Source of the DNA: Spisula solida
Taxonomy: Eukaryota; Mollusca; Bivalvia; Venerida; Mactridae
Length of the DNA stretch: 64,000 nucleotides
Assembly (NCBI GenBank): GCA_947247005.1
Contig: OX365945.1
Coordinates: forward strand, 12,902,501 to 12,966,500
Reading direction: 5' to 3'
Positions 45,661-58,060 of the stretch are shown piece after piece. Made by a program: the position numbers and the translations under genes. Position 1 is the first letter of the stretch, and every line of letters begins with the position of its first letter. The notes under the pieces were generated by a model that ran no database searches, was not told where the DNA came from, and saw nothing but the letters and a program-made list of their open reading frames with translations.

Positions 45661-46760
45661 AGTATTTTTTGAATTCATCACAATATTTTTAATGTTATTT
45701 TCATATTCTTTTCGAGAGAGTTTATAATTTGTTAATTATATATTTTTCTTGTTTTGTTATGGTCATGATAAAATTATTTTTAATTCAATTAAACTTTTAT
45801 GACAAGAACACACAATCATTACAATACAAAAGAATTTTACATCACTTCATCTGCTGTATCATTGTCTGAGTTACAGTCACACTCAGATAATGTATCTGTA
45901 GTTACAATACCTAAGTACTAGCAATCAAAATTCGTGTGCTTTAATTATAATACGTGTACACAGCACGTTGATTGTGTACATGTATATTTAGGCTATACAC
46001 TCTTTAATAATAGACTTAATAACTTTAATTACAGGTTTGTATCACTATTGGATAGAACTGATTATTTAAACCATTTTTCTGTAAAACTCTTAGCTTTTAA
46101 ATTTATAAAGATAAGAAAAAGAAATTAAAAAAATACATATAACTTGACAAGGTTTCGAACTCGCGGCCAAAAATATCGAACTCGTCAGGAAGTATCTACG
46201 CACTAAACCACTCGGCTATGAAGTATGTTTGAATTGGTGGATGGTTAGAATGATTTATAATCACAATCCTTAACCATGGTTTACCTAATTCAATCAATTG
46301 ACATTGTCCACATTGTGTCACGTGACTGCCACATTATCATGCACGGACTATAGCAGCGTATTGACATGATAACATATAACGTTTTGACGTCATGCGTTAT
46401 CGGGTATTTTTCAGGTTCTAGTTTCAGTTTTCTTGTTTTATACGATAAATAAATAAAGCATTAAGGCAGTAGAAGTGTAATGCAAAACCTCCATTCTGAA
46501 GAGTACCCAAGTTCATGAATGGTGACATATTCCTTAGAGTTATGGGTTCAAACCCCACTGGGGGCATGTTTATGTAATGGTTTGTATTTATAACATTCAT
46601 ACAAACTGTATGATCTTGATTATTTGATGGTGAACCTATATTTTATGTGCATAACAGTTTGAAGTAGTGGTACACAATGATAAAGCAACAGCATTTGAAG
46701 ATATCTGTATTACAATCCCACTGCCTTAATTAATGTTGACGTATTTATATGAAAGTGTAG
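45661..46760. other. copy 2-specific sequence without a gene
   Basis: This stretch has no match in copy 1. It contains a second GTCACGTGAC palindrome (46317-46326) and an isolated B-box-like GGGTTCAAACCCC at about 46547. Probably insertion-derived; borders unknown. Confidence 0.4.
46147..46225 (-). other. tRNA-like sequence, minus strand
   Basis: On the minus strand TAGCCGAGTGGTTTAGTGCG (A-box-like) is followed about 45 bases later by CGAGTTCGAAACC (B-box-like). The spacing resembles a tRNA-Ser/Leu-type gene with a long variable arm, but the acceptor stem is not convincing. A pseudogene or SINE head is more likely. Confidence 0.4.
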
Positions 46761-47045
46761 AAATCAAGTCGTTGCCTCGAGGAATACAGTGTTTGTCGTT
46801 CAAGCTGGTCATTGCCTTATATCAAACTAACCTAGCTTCTTACGTCAAAGAAAGAATTTTTCATTGACAGAAACGTCTCGCAGGATGTCTCCATGTGTTG
46901 AAACAAATCTAGTTGCGTTCCTCACATTACGGAATCAATCACTATAATTATGCAGCGAACTGAAAAATGAAATGGAATTTGGCGCGTCGGATGTCAAATA
47001 TTCTTTAATTTCAGTTATGTTAGATATTTTCAAAAACATGTATTA

Positions 47046-47239
47046 TATAGCGGATATTTTTCGCTGTAGTTAATGTTCGCGTTTTTTAAACTCCTTCACA
47101 AGTCTTGAATCATGAATTGTTCCCTCTGAAAATTTGTTATATTACGAGATAATTTTTTTCACGGGTTTTAGATTTCGCTCTATCGACTTTGACAGAGAAT
47201 ACAGTGAGAATAAAAATCCCGCGAAAAATGCCCGCTATA
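47046..47239. mobile_element. 194-bp MITE with TATAGCGG ends
   Basis: Left TATAGCGGATATTTTTCGC pairs with right GCGAAAAATGCCCGCTATA. The TATA at each end suggests a TA target site. Copy 1 lacks it. No coding capacity. Confidence 0.72.
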
Positions 47240-47489
47240 CAGTAGCTATTAATGAAACAGATACACAATCTTTTTTAACTTGTCATGGTAAAATGAGAAA
47301 TTAATGTCTCACGTTTTAGAAGTCTCTTTAAAGAACAATCAGAACACCACAGAACATTGCCCATTTTAATTAAAAACACATCAATTTGATGTTTTCGTTA
47401 CTTCAGTTTTTATTTGAGGACTCAACACTGTTACAGTCGTTTATGTCGGCTAGCTAACGCAATCAGTTTTCAAAGAAATACTTAATATG

Positions 47490-48107
47490 AACCAATGCAC
47501 TGCATTCAGCGGGGAATTCCCATCAGGTTTTTTTGAAAATATGATCGAAGAAAAAAATGACTATGACATTTGATTGCTCAACAGAGACTATAGATCTAGC
47601 CTCTGACTGCCAGGCAGCACCACATAGAACAAATACTTCGAAAAGAGTGTTTACCTATCTAGGAGACGAGTTGCATAGATATTCCCTATAAATAGTTATT
47701 ATAGTTTTACACTCGTCTTTTATTTGCTATTTATATTTCAATTCAACATATTCACAAGTTGGCGCGCTATGCCATGCTACGACGTCGCGTTAACGTGCGA
47801 TGACGTCGCGTTAAATGATGTGACGTCATTTCCGACGTCACCATATTGTTTTACGTTGGATTAAAAAAGACATGTATTTTTTCAATAATTTTCATGATTT
47901 CAATCAGGCTTATCGTTATGAAAGAATATGTTAGGACTCAAAAGTTTTGTAATTTGAATAGAATCTACTTCTAATTTCAACCATTCACTTCTTTCGACTC
48001 CGCAATTTTCTAAACCGAAAATAACTTTTTCTAAAACGATTAGTACCGACTCGAAACTCTGAAGAACATAGGCACGTGCGTGTTACTGGTATGTGTATGC
48101 TATTAAA
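47490..48107. other. copy 2-specific insertion containing a CRE cluster
   Basis: In copy 1, AAGAAATACTTA (18914) runs straight into TCAATCAGAACTACCTTCTC. In copy 2 about 620 bp separates the same two words. No TIR pair or tail was found, so its nature is unknown. Confidence 0.55.
47781..47840. promoter_or_regulatory. cluster of four GACGTC sites
   Basis: GACGTC lies at 47781, 47802, 47822 and 47834, the third as a full CRE palindrome TGACGTCA. The first two sit in a repeated GACGTCGCGTTAA unit, and the first three are spaced 20-21 bp, about two helix turns. The patch is CpG-rich in AT-rich surroundings. CREB/ATF binding is inferred from motif only, and the cluster lies in a copy 2-specific insertion with no gene beside it. 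Confidence 0.45.
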
Positions 48108-50883
48108 TCCCCTATCAATCAGAACTACCTTCTCTTCTGCAAGCAACTGATGGATGACTTATTTCCATTATCAACCAAAAAGTCCTCATTTTCACAGGGT
48201 CTCTATCATTGAGAGTATTATTTTGTGCACTGTTTTCTTGTCTTTCGTTCTCTGTTGTTTCTGGTGGGTAGAGAAGGATATAGCCAGTTCAATCCAATAA
48301 TTGAGCCCCTATCTGTCCCATTTGTCCAGTACTTGAACAGTTGATAAATGGTACCTAAATCGGACAGGGAAGGCAGCACTCAACATATAGAGCCGGGCAC
48401 AGAAAACATAAGAACAACAGGGATCACAATTGCACGACACAGTGCCCAACACACAACTGAACGAGATACGGTAATTAACCGTTGACAGTCCAAGTTTCAA
48501 CTGTCAAAAGGCCGTAAGTCCGAGTCCAAATCCAAGCTGTTAAACACACGAAATACCGTAATACCTAGTTTCAGCTAACAAAATGAACACAAACCATCTG
48601 AAAACATTGAATATTATTTCCGAATGATCATTAAAAAACACGTGGCCCTTTGGAAAGCTGGTGTAAGTGTATACATATCCGATAGTTCTTTTAGATTTTG
48701 TGATAGTATTAAGCGATACAGTATGAAACATGCCTTCATGTAATTCCTATTGTTTTCTGTTTGTCGAACGATCGACCATTTAAAGTGAGTATGTTTAAAT
48801 ATATTGCCTGTCAAATAAGAATAAGGTAGACATGCAAAGTTGCAGATTGCTTGTAGAAATGAAAATAGTACAGATTGATACCGTCAACAAAATGTATTAG
48901 CTTGCAGTAATTTGATATGTACAAATGGGATATATTTCAAAATAAGTAGTAATCCATTTTCTCATTTATTTCTGTGAAACATTCTGATTATTAAGGTATT
49001 GCCTTTATTTCCTTCATGAAGCAATATTTCTATTTATTTTGAGTCGCAGCTGCAAATTATATTTAAATGTTGGTACTGTGAAATAAAGGTTTTGCTCTTT
49101 AGTTTGTTTATTTTTGATTTAAATAAAGTATTAAATAATCAGCGCTACTTTCAATGAAACATTCCATCTTCCTATAATTGTTATGAAACTTTATGTTTTG
49201 TTGATGCATTTAATACATTATTTAAATTCTGTCGAGCAAGTTAATCGAAGTTCATGTATTTTATTGTATTTTAACCCGAAATAGATTTTTTACAAATTAC
49301 ACTTTTCTCAGAGTTTAAGTACGTAGACCTACTCTAGGAAAAATTAAATTAAATTTGATACAATGCTGATGTTGTTTTAAAATTATTTTCATTAATAACA
49401 TAATTTAGTAATCAATTGCAATTTAATTATATCTAAAGAGATTGAAATTTCAGTACAGTAGTAGTTTTTATATGGATATGTAGAATATTCGCGAGAATCA
49501 ATGACTTTGGTTAAATCATTCATGATCGTAGGAGGGTGAATAACCAAACTTTACTCGGATCATTTGTCCCCATTTCCAGCATGTTCGATACACGGCTGCT
49601 GTTTTTAAGGTGAGAAGTTACCAATGCTAGGTTAATGCTGCAAATGAAAAACTAACCCAGTTTTCAAAATCGAATTATTGCCTTTCTAATTAAGATTAAT
49701 CAGACCAGTTTTACGGATAAGAGTAATTCGACAATCCTCACACCAAATATAAGACAATGAAACGTTCAGTTTGAAGCATTCACACATCGCTCGCGTGTCT
49801 AGTTTTTTGTAGCAAATCACAACCGATCATGTGAGGGAATTTTGGTGAATGCTTTGGTTCCGGAAGAAATATAACTATCACATAATTCATTGCCCCGTCG
49901 AATAGGAATCCCGTAGCCAGTGCTAATAAAATAAAAACAAGCGTTCAAGTTAGTTCATTCGACGAAGAATAATTATATGTATCCCATCCATACTTCACTA
50001 TTTATATTTGCTTGATTATACGAAAAATATTCCTGATTTACTTCAATAAGTTCAATATCTATTAAACGTCAGTTCTATGTTGTGTCGGTATAAACCACGG
50101 CATATAATTGTGATACCATTTCTACTGTTTAATCTAGTAATCATCCATCTCTTGTAATTACCCATATTATGTTTCAATAGTATCTTGATTTCTTAGAAAT
50201 ATAAACTATTCATCTCTCTCTCCTGTTAGTTGAATTCCGTTCATTTGCATTGAAATGTACAATGTATTTAATAAGGATCAAAATTAAAAGGCATTGACTA
50301 CTAGCTAAATGAAATCCAGATTTTGCTAATACCTTGTTTTCAAAGGAACAAATGAGGTTTCATTTTCTATCATTTCAGAGAAAGTCAATCGGTAAATCCT
50401 GTCATTGTGATGCGAGTTATGATGCGGTTGTCGGTACGTTATTACGTTTTTCTATGAATAATCAGGGTAAGAGTAATTACTTTCACAATATTTAATCGTT
50501 AAGTAGTACCGTTATATTGTAATATAATACTTGTCTAATCAGCAATACTATGTAAGTATATTATAAATTAAATATTATATAACATACTGTATAGCACAGG
50601 CAACTCACATACATGCAGAAGTGCATAAACACCCACGCAAGTGACAGAACAGGCACAGAACGTATCCACAAAATAGGATACCTCAATCAGGCCCCTCACA
50701 ATACAATGAATTGCACACCGTACGACCTTTGAAATTAGTATATTATCATCAAAAGGAGATGATTAAAAATGAAAACTACAACATTGGAGTGAAGTTTTAT
50801 TCTGGTATCCTGTAGATTGAACTGTTAACTAGCGATACAGTAGTATTACTTTCCACAAGAACACATTCGCCTGTTCCTTTTAA
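48108..50883. other. duplicated unit, no gene seen
   Basis: Matches 18920-20340 and 21300-22545, with only small indels apart from the MITE/SINE block missing here. No conserved frame. Confidence 0.58.
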
Positions 50884-51418
50884 AGGTGCTGCGTCACAGA
50901 TTGGGTTAAAAATTTTGTATATTGTATATTTCCAACCTAACCAAGTATTGATGTAATAGAAAGCCATTGACAGTTGCTTTATGAGATTTGAATCAAATAA
51001 GCAATTTTAACCACTCTCGATATCGCCCACAGTATTTTTTTCTTAAAAAAACCCGCTAAGTTTCCTTCCAACATGCTTTGTGAGTTATGTAATTCACACG
51101 TGATCGAACTGTAACATCAACAAACTACAGCGTAAACATCAGTGAGGTATTTGGTTCGTTTTTCGATTCGTTTTTATCAAATACGAACAAATGCCAGACA
51201 CTTTAAGTAATAGTAGTGTTAATTATATAGGGTATTAATACCCTATATAATTTTTGATGTAAAAATACTAAATAACTACAAAATGCCGATATTTCTCAAG
51301 TTATTTTAGGTGTTAGTGTGGTTGTTTATGGGATATACAGGCAGCTATACCAAAATTACGTGAATATTTGACAATTTTATTTTATTTTTGCAATGCACCA
51401 ATATGTGAGGCAGTCCCT
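50884..51418. mobile_element. 535-bp MITE with TTAA target site, copy B
   Basis: TTAA at 50880-50883 and 51419-51422 flanks AGGTGCTGCGTCACAGATTG (left) and AGGGACTGCCTCACATATTG (right, reverse-complemented). It is similar to 28125-28665 in reverse orientation, sharing for example the word GAAAGCCATTGACAGTTGCT in diverged form. The matching place in copy 1 (about 22540, CCTTGTAAGCTC) has no insertion. An interior palindrome TATAGGGTATTAATACCCTATA-like lies at about 51228-51250. Confidence 0.82.
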
Positions 51419-51422
51419 TTAA

Positions 51423-54400
51423 ACTCTAGTATCATGACGTAATGTTGCTCTAGGGTTTCTCCATAATATGGCACAGCTCAGTCTAGGTTCGAATCCCACT
51501 ATGTGTACGAGCTATGTATAAAGAGCCTACATAAACACAAGCTGTGTAAATTCATTTTATCTCAATTCCGTGATAACAACACAATCGTACTATTCGTACT
51601 TATATAATGTTTAAGACTAGGCGTTATAAAATACAACGAGTCAATATCATTTAAAATGATCACGGGACGACAGCACTCATCATACACAGCTATACAGGAA
51701 ATACTAAACAGCAACAAAAACACGACATACCGTCTGGCAGCATGAGCCTGAAGACAAAGGCATACCAGATAAACGATCACCATGCACACACCACAAGTGT
51801 ACATACTAAATTTTGAAAGAAACGAAGGAGCCTTATGCTAGAAAATGAAATTTTTGGGCACATGCAAAATAAACACATTTTCAGAAAATATCACAGTGAT
51901 ATTATTTACCGGTATTTAACCCTAGAAATGAAATCCAAAAATTCTCATTTGTTATTTCTTATCATCAATGAAAGATTCGAGGTTTCAGTCTTCATGGCTG
52001 ATTATTTGATAATAAATTGAAATATTTTAAATAAACTGGTAAACGTTCTGCTGGAATCTGTCATAGTAAGTGGTTAAAGAATGTATTTGTAGTTTGAAAA
52101 GCAATTTGAAATTTTAGAAAATCACAAACTTCCCATGATGCATGTTATCTGTGTTTCAGCAGGCGTATATGATTACATCATATTTGTGGTTTGTATTTGG
52201 CTCGTTGTATGCCATTTATTAATGACAATCTTTCGGGCTCGTGTTGCTACTGCAGTTAGTTGATTCTGCATGTATTCTTGAATTTATGGCCAATTTATAG
52301 CTGCATTGAAGCATTCTTATTAGTCTGTGTCTGCTTTAAGAAAAACCGTACAAATCGAGCGACATTTTTTACGATGGGTACCATGGTATAAACCTAAATA
52401 TATAGGACACGGCATTTGTGCCGTCCCAAATGTGTATGCACATACTGATTGTGATGATTAAATTGGCTGACAGATACACGCGCCGTTGTCTTGATAAGAG
52501 GCCACGGACAAACAGGGGAAAAGTAGTTTATGTTCTCTTCGTGTTGTTCACCGTGTATCTCTTGTGCTGTTTGAAAAATCTTACAATTGCTTTGCGTAAT
52601 TGGTTATAAGATCCGACAGACGGGCAGAACGTACATGTTGAACGTTACCGATCGACGGTCAATGTAACGCTTGGGAAAAATGGGGTTTTTCCTCATTTCC
52701 TATCAGTCCTATATCTCGTAAGAAAAAACACTCATAAGATATCGTATATTGACTGGATACTTAATAGATTATTATTGGGGTTCCATATCAATATATGAAT
52801 ATTTAAAAACTAGCCGACGAAAACCGTTATGAACCTATTGTCATAAATTTGTTCTTCATAAATATAACAGGTTTAATATAACTTGTATTGAAAGATCGAC
52901 GACGATCGAATTACATTAAGTGTTTGGAAAAAAGAAGAATTGTATTTTGGGCGCGAAACACATTCATTGATTGGTCTTGCTCAAGAAAAAAAACAATGAC
53001 AATCATACTAATTAAAATATAGATGAGAACAACTGCATTAATTACGTTTTACTGTAGATACTGGTAGTGTCCTTGAACTCAATTCAATTCAATACTTTAT
53101 TTCCCTCTATGCAGATCAATTGAAGTACAGTATATGGTGTAATGCATCGTTGTTTGAAACGCATGGGTGTTTTGTTCCATGTGGGCGGCTATTTTAGGTA
53201 GATTGCTATTCTATGTTGGTGGCAATTCTAGGTGGGTGGCTGTTGTCCTCAGCCTGGATTTTATGTATGGTAGTAGTATAAGTATAGCCTGGTATCTTCA
53301 TTTATTTATGTGATACTTCAATCGTGAAGTTTCCAACTAATGTGAGTCTTGTCTGCTAGTTGATAGGCCACATATGCACCATTTTAAGTATTCTAATCTG
53401 CATTGATATTGCAATGACATAGGCTTTTGTAGGACATTAAATCTACAAGGACATTAACTTTACAAGGACTGTTTTCTTTAGAAACCTATTACTTTAAAAG
53501 TAACCGAAGCGATGTGACAGTATACGTTTTTATGTTGATTACCAAGTACAAAGTGCCACATGTCATAGAAATACTCGTGCCGTTTGTTTTCCAAACTTCC
53601 AATGTGAAACCCAAACATCATGTACACAAAGTGAACGCTCTTGCCCTCTACAAGGTGACTGACGTCCTTATATAAAATTGTAACTAACGAGTATATTACA
53701 CATGTTGATGTTTGAAATCAAGATCACTCAATTAGTAAAAACTTTCAAATCATCTGCACAAAAGAAGCCCTTTTATGGTGCAATTTTTTATTAAAAGTAC
53801 AAACATAACATGGAACCCAACACGGTGTTCTCCTAATTTGTTTTGAAAAATGTGTTTTTATTCTTCATCAATGTGTTTTTCTCGGATAAAACTCATTGTC
53901 AGTTCAGAAAATGTCTTAACGCGTGTTTAATGTGTAAACATACCTCCTTTACGATGTCATTAGGGTATTGAAATCTCTCATACCCTGACAGTTGAAGCCA
54001 CTCCTGTCTGTTTCAATATGCACGTAATGACACCTTACCCAGTAATACTGTCACTCCAGATAGCGATCTGATCTGCAACACCACTACGCGACAAGTTATA
54101 AACCGTATTCGATAAAAACAAACAAACATCCTCTAGAATCGTTTATGCTTACACGGTTTCAAGGGTAATGGCCTGGACATGACTTACAGTCCAACATTTT
54201 GCAAACTGAAAGAACGATCATGTTTTTTGCTTGTTATATTATTGCCAAGAAAATTAAAAGTTGAAAAAAACAAGCGTCCTGTCCGACCGGCAAATATAGT
54301 CCAAGATCTCATATAATTGCGTATATTAAGACAAAATAGCTAATCAATTTAAACCTATAGTGATATCACATTTCAACATACTGCTTCTCTTTACCTGATG

Positions 54401-54600
54401 GGTTCTCCGAGTACTATTATAAATGAAGCCAGTCGCAAACTTTTGACATGCATTAATCATTATTTACCAGACAGTATGTTTTCCTTGTTTACGTGTGATT
54501 TGTTTCCACGGCTGCGTTGTCCATTCATAGAATATGTTCGCTTTCCTTACACATCGTGTTCCGAATACTAAAACTCATTCTCGTAATACGCACTCATCTA
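51423..54600. other. duplicated unit, no gene seen
   Basis: Matches 22545-22760, 24000-25340 and 27890-29750 in order. A tRNA-like patch (AGGTTCGAATCCC at about 51486) corresponds to 22625 in copy 1. A short CAATTCAATTCAATACTTTATTTCCCT-like piece at 53086-53112, read on the minus strand, is a LINE-type 3' tail absent from copy 1. No conserved frame. Confidence 0.55.
53955..54070. other. second copy of the three-copy conserved block
   Basis: Nearly identical to 28720-28840 over CTCATACCCTGACAGTTGAA, GCCACTCCTGTCTG and AATATGCACGTAATGACACC. Confidence 0.6.
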
Positions 54601-54679
54601 ACTATTTGTTGAACTTCGATAATTTAGAATCATACATTGAAACAAAAATAGGATCTCACTATTAGTTTTCGCTTCAGGA

Positions 54680-56400
54680 AATAACCCCTTTCAGTGAAAA
54701 TACAATTACTGAAAAAATGAACTCTAAAAAATCGACTGGGATAGATGGCACCAGTGCGAGACTACTAAAAATATGTGCTGACGCACTTGCTGTTCCAATA
54801 GCTTCTATCATAATTATATAATAGTATTCGATTGAAAATATTTCGGTATAATCTGAAACATGTCACCGTAATTCCTTTACGCAAAGGCGGCTCGAAGGAT
54901 GATCCAAAAAACTATAGACCAATTTCTATTATCCCTGTTTCTATAAGATTCGAAACTCATGTTTCAAATCAATTACATGCATTTTTCAAACATACTAATA
55001 TCTTACATGAAACTGCTTTGATTAATTTGATCGAAAATTGGGCTAAAATATTGATTCGGATGGCTTAAAATGCACTATTTATTTAGACTTAAGAAAAGCT
55101 TTCGACTTTGTCGATCATGGATTATTACTTCGTAAGTTAAGACTTCATCGTTTCAATACTCAAGCAATCTAGAAATTGGTTTAAATCTTATCTTGAAGAT
55201 AGACATCAATCAGTTCGAGTTGGAAATGCTGATTCTTCCTTTCAATCAGTTAAATGCGGTGTTTCTCAAGGATCTATCCTTGGACCGCTTCTTGTTTGCT
55301 CTATATAAATGTCCTTCCGTTATATCTTAATTCAACAGAAATCGATATTTACGCTGATGACACGACTCTTTATACACACGGAAAATCAATAGATAATATC
55401 GAACGTTCACTACAAAATGACCTTGACATAGTTTTAAAATGGTGTAAATTGAAACAAAATGCTTCTTAATCCTTAGAAAATAACATGTATGTTATTAAGA
55501 TCAGTCAATTTTATTAACAAAACGAGAAAGTTAATATATCAATAAATAACCAAACCGTGCCATGTTCAACTACACAAAAGTAAAGGTTCTATGAATCTTG
55601 GTTGACAATAATCTCAAATGGGAACAACAAATAACTAGCGTACATAACAAATTAAATTCTAAACTCTTTCTTTTGAGAGGAATTAAACCATTTTTTTAAT
55701 TCTGATATGAGATTGATGTTTTATAATGCATACTTATTACCATTATTTGATTACGGTGTTGTTTTATGGCACTCATCTTCGATGAAATGTTTAAACAAAA
55801 TAATCAACATTCAAAAGTGGGCAGTGCGAATGATTATGATGCAAACATTTTATTTCAAGAACATAATCTAATGCCATTTTTGTTAAGATGTAAATATCAG
55901 GTTGCTGTGCTGGTAAATAAAAAGTTAAATAACGTATCCCCTATATACAGGGTGTTAAAAAAGTTTGTTCTCAAAATTTAAATTCATTCTTAATTTTATC
56001 TGAACTTTGTACACAGGGTACAATTTTAATTTATCACTTTAATAGCTTTGTCTAACGCCAGAAAAATTAGAATAATTGTAGAACCCTCTGGAATTAAACC
56101 TGAAAATGTTACGTTCTTCAGTCGTTAGAAAAACAAACTACTGAAACTGAAACATTGTGAACAAACATTTTAACACCCTGTATATGTCTAATATTCGGCA
56201 ATTTTCGACTAATATGTGTATTCTTTGCGATCTGTAACAAATAATAACATAGTACATCCTGTTTGTAAATCATACTTTACTAAATTAACTTTCCATATAA
56301 AGCTATGACAATATAGAACGCTATGTCCAGTCAAGTAAAAAACACGACGTCAGAGAAAATGTCTAAATCTATATTAAAATCATACTTATCCGCAAATCTA
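54680..56400 (+). pseudogene. LINE ORF2 reverse transcriptase, heavily broken
   Basis: Motifs appear in correct order across several frames. At 54720-54780 there is KSTGIDGTSARLLK (motif before finger). At 54880-54960 there is GGSKDDPKNYRPISIIPV. Near 55080 there is YLDLRKAFDFVDHGLL (motif A, catalytic Asp). Near 55250 there is KCGVSQGSILGPLL (motif B). At 55345 there is IDIYADDTTLYTHG (motif C). At 55710-55790 and 56330-56395 there are thumb and C-terminal remains (SSQVKNTTSEKMSKSILKSY). There are at least five frameshifts or stops, plus the MITE. Non-functional. Confidence 0.85.
55948..56180. mobile_element. 233-bp MITE, CAGGGTGTTAAAA ends, TA target
   Basis: The left end CAGGGTGTTAAAAAAGTTTG matches the reverse complement of the right end, with TA on both sides within TATA. 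It sits inside the LINE ORF2 relic: LINE coding sequence stops at the left border and resumes at 56181. CAGGGTG.. ends are common in mariner-like elements; that link is inference. Confidence 0.82.
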
Positions 56401-56488
56401 ACAAAGATAAATTAACTATCAGCAAAAATCGAAGTACAAATGTAGCGACACAATCAAAGCAGGTTGAGTTTTGTCAAATTTTATTTCT

Positions 56489-56523
56489 GACCAACGTTTC
56501 GGCTTATATTAAGCCTTCATCAG
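56489..56523 (-). ncRNA. hammerhead-ribozyme-like core in the PLE 3' region
   Basis: On the minus strand CTGATGA is followed by one extra A, a six-base-pair stem GGCTTA/TAAGCC with loop ATA, then GAAAC, GTTG and GGTC. This matches the order CUGAUGA - stem II - GAAA - short stem III - UC of type I hammerheads reported in PLEs. The extra A before stem II and poor pairing of stem I next to the core suggest a decayed or inactive version. Confidence 0.45.
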
Positions 56524-56660
56524 GGTACAAATATGTAAAAAGATGATATCGTGGCCGTGAACTAAAAATAGAATCCGGTGTATTTTTTCAATTTAGTCTA
56601 TGAGTTGTCAATGCATGTTAGTTATTTAAAAATAAAGATATATTAAAATGTGAATATGAG

Positions 56661-56960
56661 TCATTGTTGTTTCTTTAAACAATGTTGTAGATCGAGTAAA
56701 TTTTCGTCTTGGCAGATTGTAGTGGAGCTATCTGTTGTTGTCAGATTAGAGTTGTTTTTCAGTTTTGTTGCATAGTATAGGGTATAGTTGTTGGTTGGTA
56801 ATTCTGGTCTTGAAATTGGTTTTGGTATAATCATCTCGTTCAACATGGTGTTGGTTGTGATTTCGACCTTCTTGGAAGAGTGTTGTTGTAGCCATGGTTT
56901 TTGTGCTTGTATTTTTTTAATCTTGTTACTTTGCTGCACGCTTCGAATGGTGGTGTCCAT
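56661..56960 (-). CDS. 99-codon frame downstream of the zinc-finger frame
   Basis: ATG at 56960, five bases after the stop of the zinc-finger frame and in a different frame. The product is rich in Lys, Gln, Asn and Thr (MDTTIRSVQQSNKIKKIQAQ.., ..IIPKPISRPELPTNNYTLYY..) with no recognised domain. It may be the continuation of the zinc-finger protein after a frameshift. Probably part of the PLE. Confidence 0.4.
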   Translation of the reverse strand: MDTTIRSVQQSNKIKKIQAQKPWLQQHSSKKVEITTNTMLNEMIIPKPISRPELPTNNYTLYYATKLKNNSNLTTTDSSTTICQDENLLDLQHCLKKQQ

Positions 56961-56964
56961 TGTT

Positions 56965-57276
56965 TTATTGGTTGTATTTCGGGTCTGGTGTTGATTTGGC
57001 AGATTTTTTTCTGGTAGTCTTCTTATGTTTTTTGTGGATTTTTAGACTGTGCATTTTCAGGTCTCTTAATCTAGTATCTTCCTTATCGCAATCTGTGCAT
57101 TCGAATCCTACTTGGGTTTTGAGGTGGGTATTGAAATGCCTTTTAATGTTTGTTACACCACCTTTGATGAATTTGTTGCAAGTTTTGCATCTTCTAAGTT
57201 TCGTTGTAATTAAATCAAAAGCATCTGGTGGTGCTGGTGGTAGTCTAGATTTTATTATTTTCTTCAGTTCTTCCAT
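56965..57276 (-). CDS. C2H2-type zinc-finger protein, 103 codons, PLE-associated
   Basis: ATG at 57276, 14 bases after the stop of the GIY-YIG frame. Residues about 30-55 read CKTCNKFIKGGVTNIKRHFNTH and about 61-83 FECTDCDKEDTRLRDLKMHSLKIH when read across. These are two C-x2-C...H-x3/4-H fingers with conserved aromatic and leucine positions. A Lys-rich C-terminus follows (KKHKKTTRKKSAKS). A nucleic-acid-binding accessory protein of the element is the natural guess. I know of no standard PLE part in this position. Alternatively it is the 5' frame of a second, tandem PLE unit. Confidence 0.65.
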   Translation of the reverse strand: MEELKKIIKSRLPPAPPDAFDLITTKLRRCKTCNKFIKGGVTNIKRHFNTHLKTQVGFECTDCDKEDTRLRDLKMHSLKIHKKHKKTTRKKSAKSTPDPKYNQ

Positions 57277-57290
57277 TCACTGTATCAAGT

Positions 57291-58060
57291 TCATTCCATA
57301 AGGTTGTTAGTTTTAAAAATCGAAATTAAAGCTTCTTCAGTTCTTAGTCTAGTGTTTATATCTGACGTCGTTGCTATTAGTATCATGACGTCAACGTCGT
57401 TGATGACGTGAGTTTGTCCGTTAAAATGTACGGCGACGGGTTTTACGTCGTTCTTTAATCTGATATTGTTTAGGTGACCGTAAAGTCTCTCTCTCATTGT
57501 GTTTCCCGTTTGTCCGATGGATTGTTTTCCACATTTTAAGCATACTCGTCGTGCAGTCATAGGAGCCTCTTATTTGAAATGGTTTGCCTGTCGACTTTGA
57601 TGTTACGCTGGTTTTGTAATGTCTCATGAATCTGCATGCTATGCAGTTTGTGTTGCATGGCATAGATCCTTGTGAAGTGTTCAGGTTTCTCATGATTGAG
57701 GAAACCAGCATGTTTCTGATACTCGCTGGTTTTTTGTATACTGTAAGACTTTTACTTCCGGTGATGTTTCTCAGATTTTGATCGGTTTCAAGTAGAAACT
57801 GGTATTTGCTTAGGATTTCTCGTGTGTTAGGTAGGCTTGGGTTGTTTGTGATTATAATTGGGATGATGTCGTTCTTTGTGTCAGTTTGCTTTCTGGTATT
57901 TGCGGCATTGGCTTTTTTATGGCGTTTTTAAGTTTTTTCGAATATCCTCTGGCAGATTTTCAATTAGTTGATGGCTGTATGTTTTAAATGAGTCGTCGTC
58001 GCTGCATATTCTTCTTATCCTAAGCGCTTGGTTAAAAGGGATGCTCTTTTTTTTGGTGTT
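57291..58060 (-). pseudogene. PLE polyprotein C-terminus: RT end and GIY-YIG endonuclease, broken
   Basis: Order on the minus strand: IPFNQALRIRRICSDDD (about 58040), YSHQLIENLPE, a frameshift, then IIPIIITNNPSLPNTREIL (about 57860), TVYKKPASIRNMLVSSIMRN (about 57720), a cysteine cluster MPCNTNCIACRFM, and TSKSTGKPFQIRGSYDCTTS. Then follows, in another frame, VCLKCGKQSIGQTGNTMRER with LYGHL, and RTEEALISIFKTNN. The Arg/His of the MRERLYGH segment and the Glu of RTEE are in place. The first GIY-like motif between CTTS and CLKCGK is missing, apparently through a small deletion. Stops and shifts make it non-functional as it stands. Confidence 0.82.
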
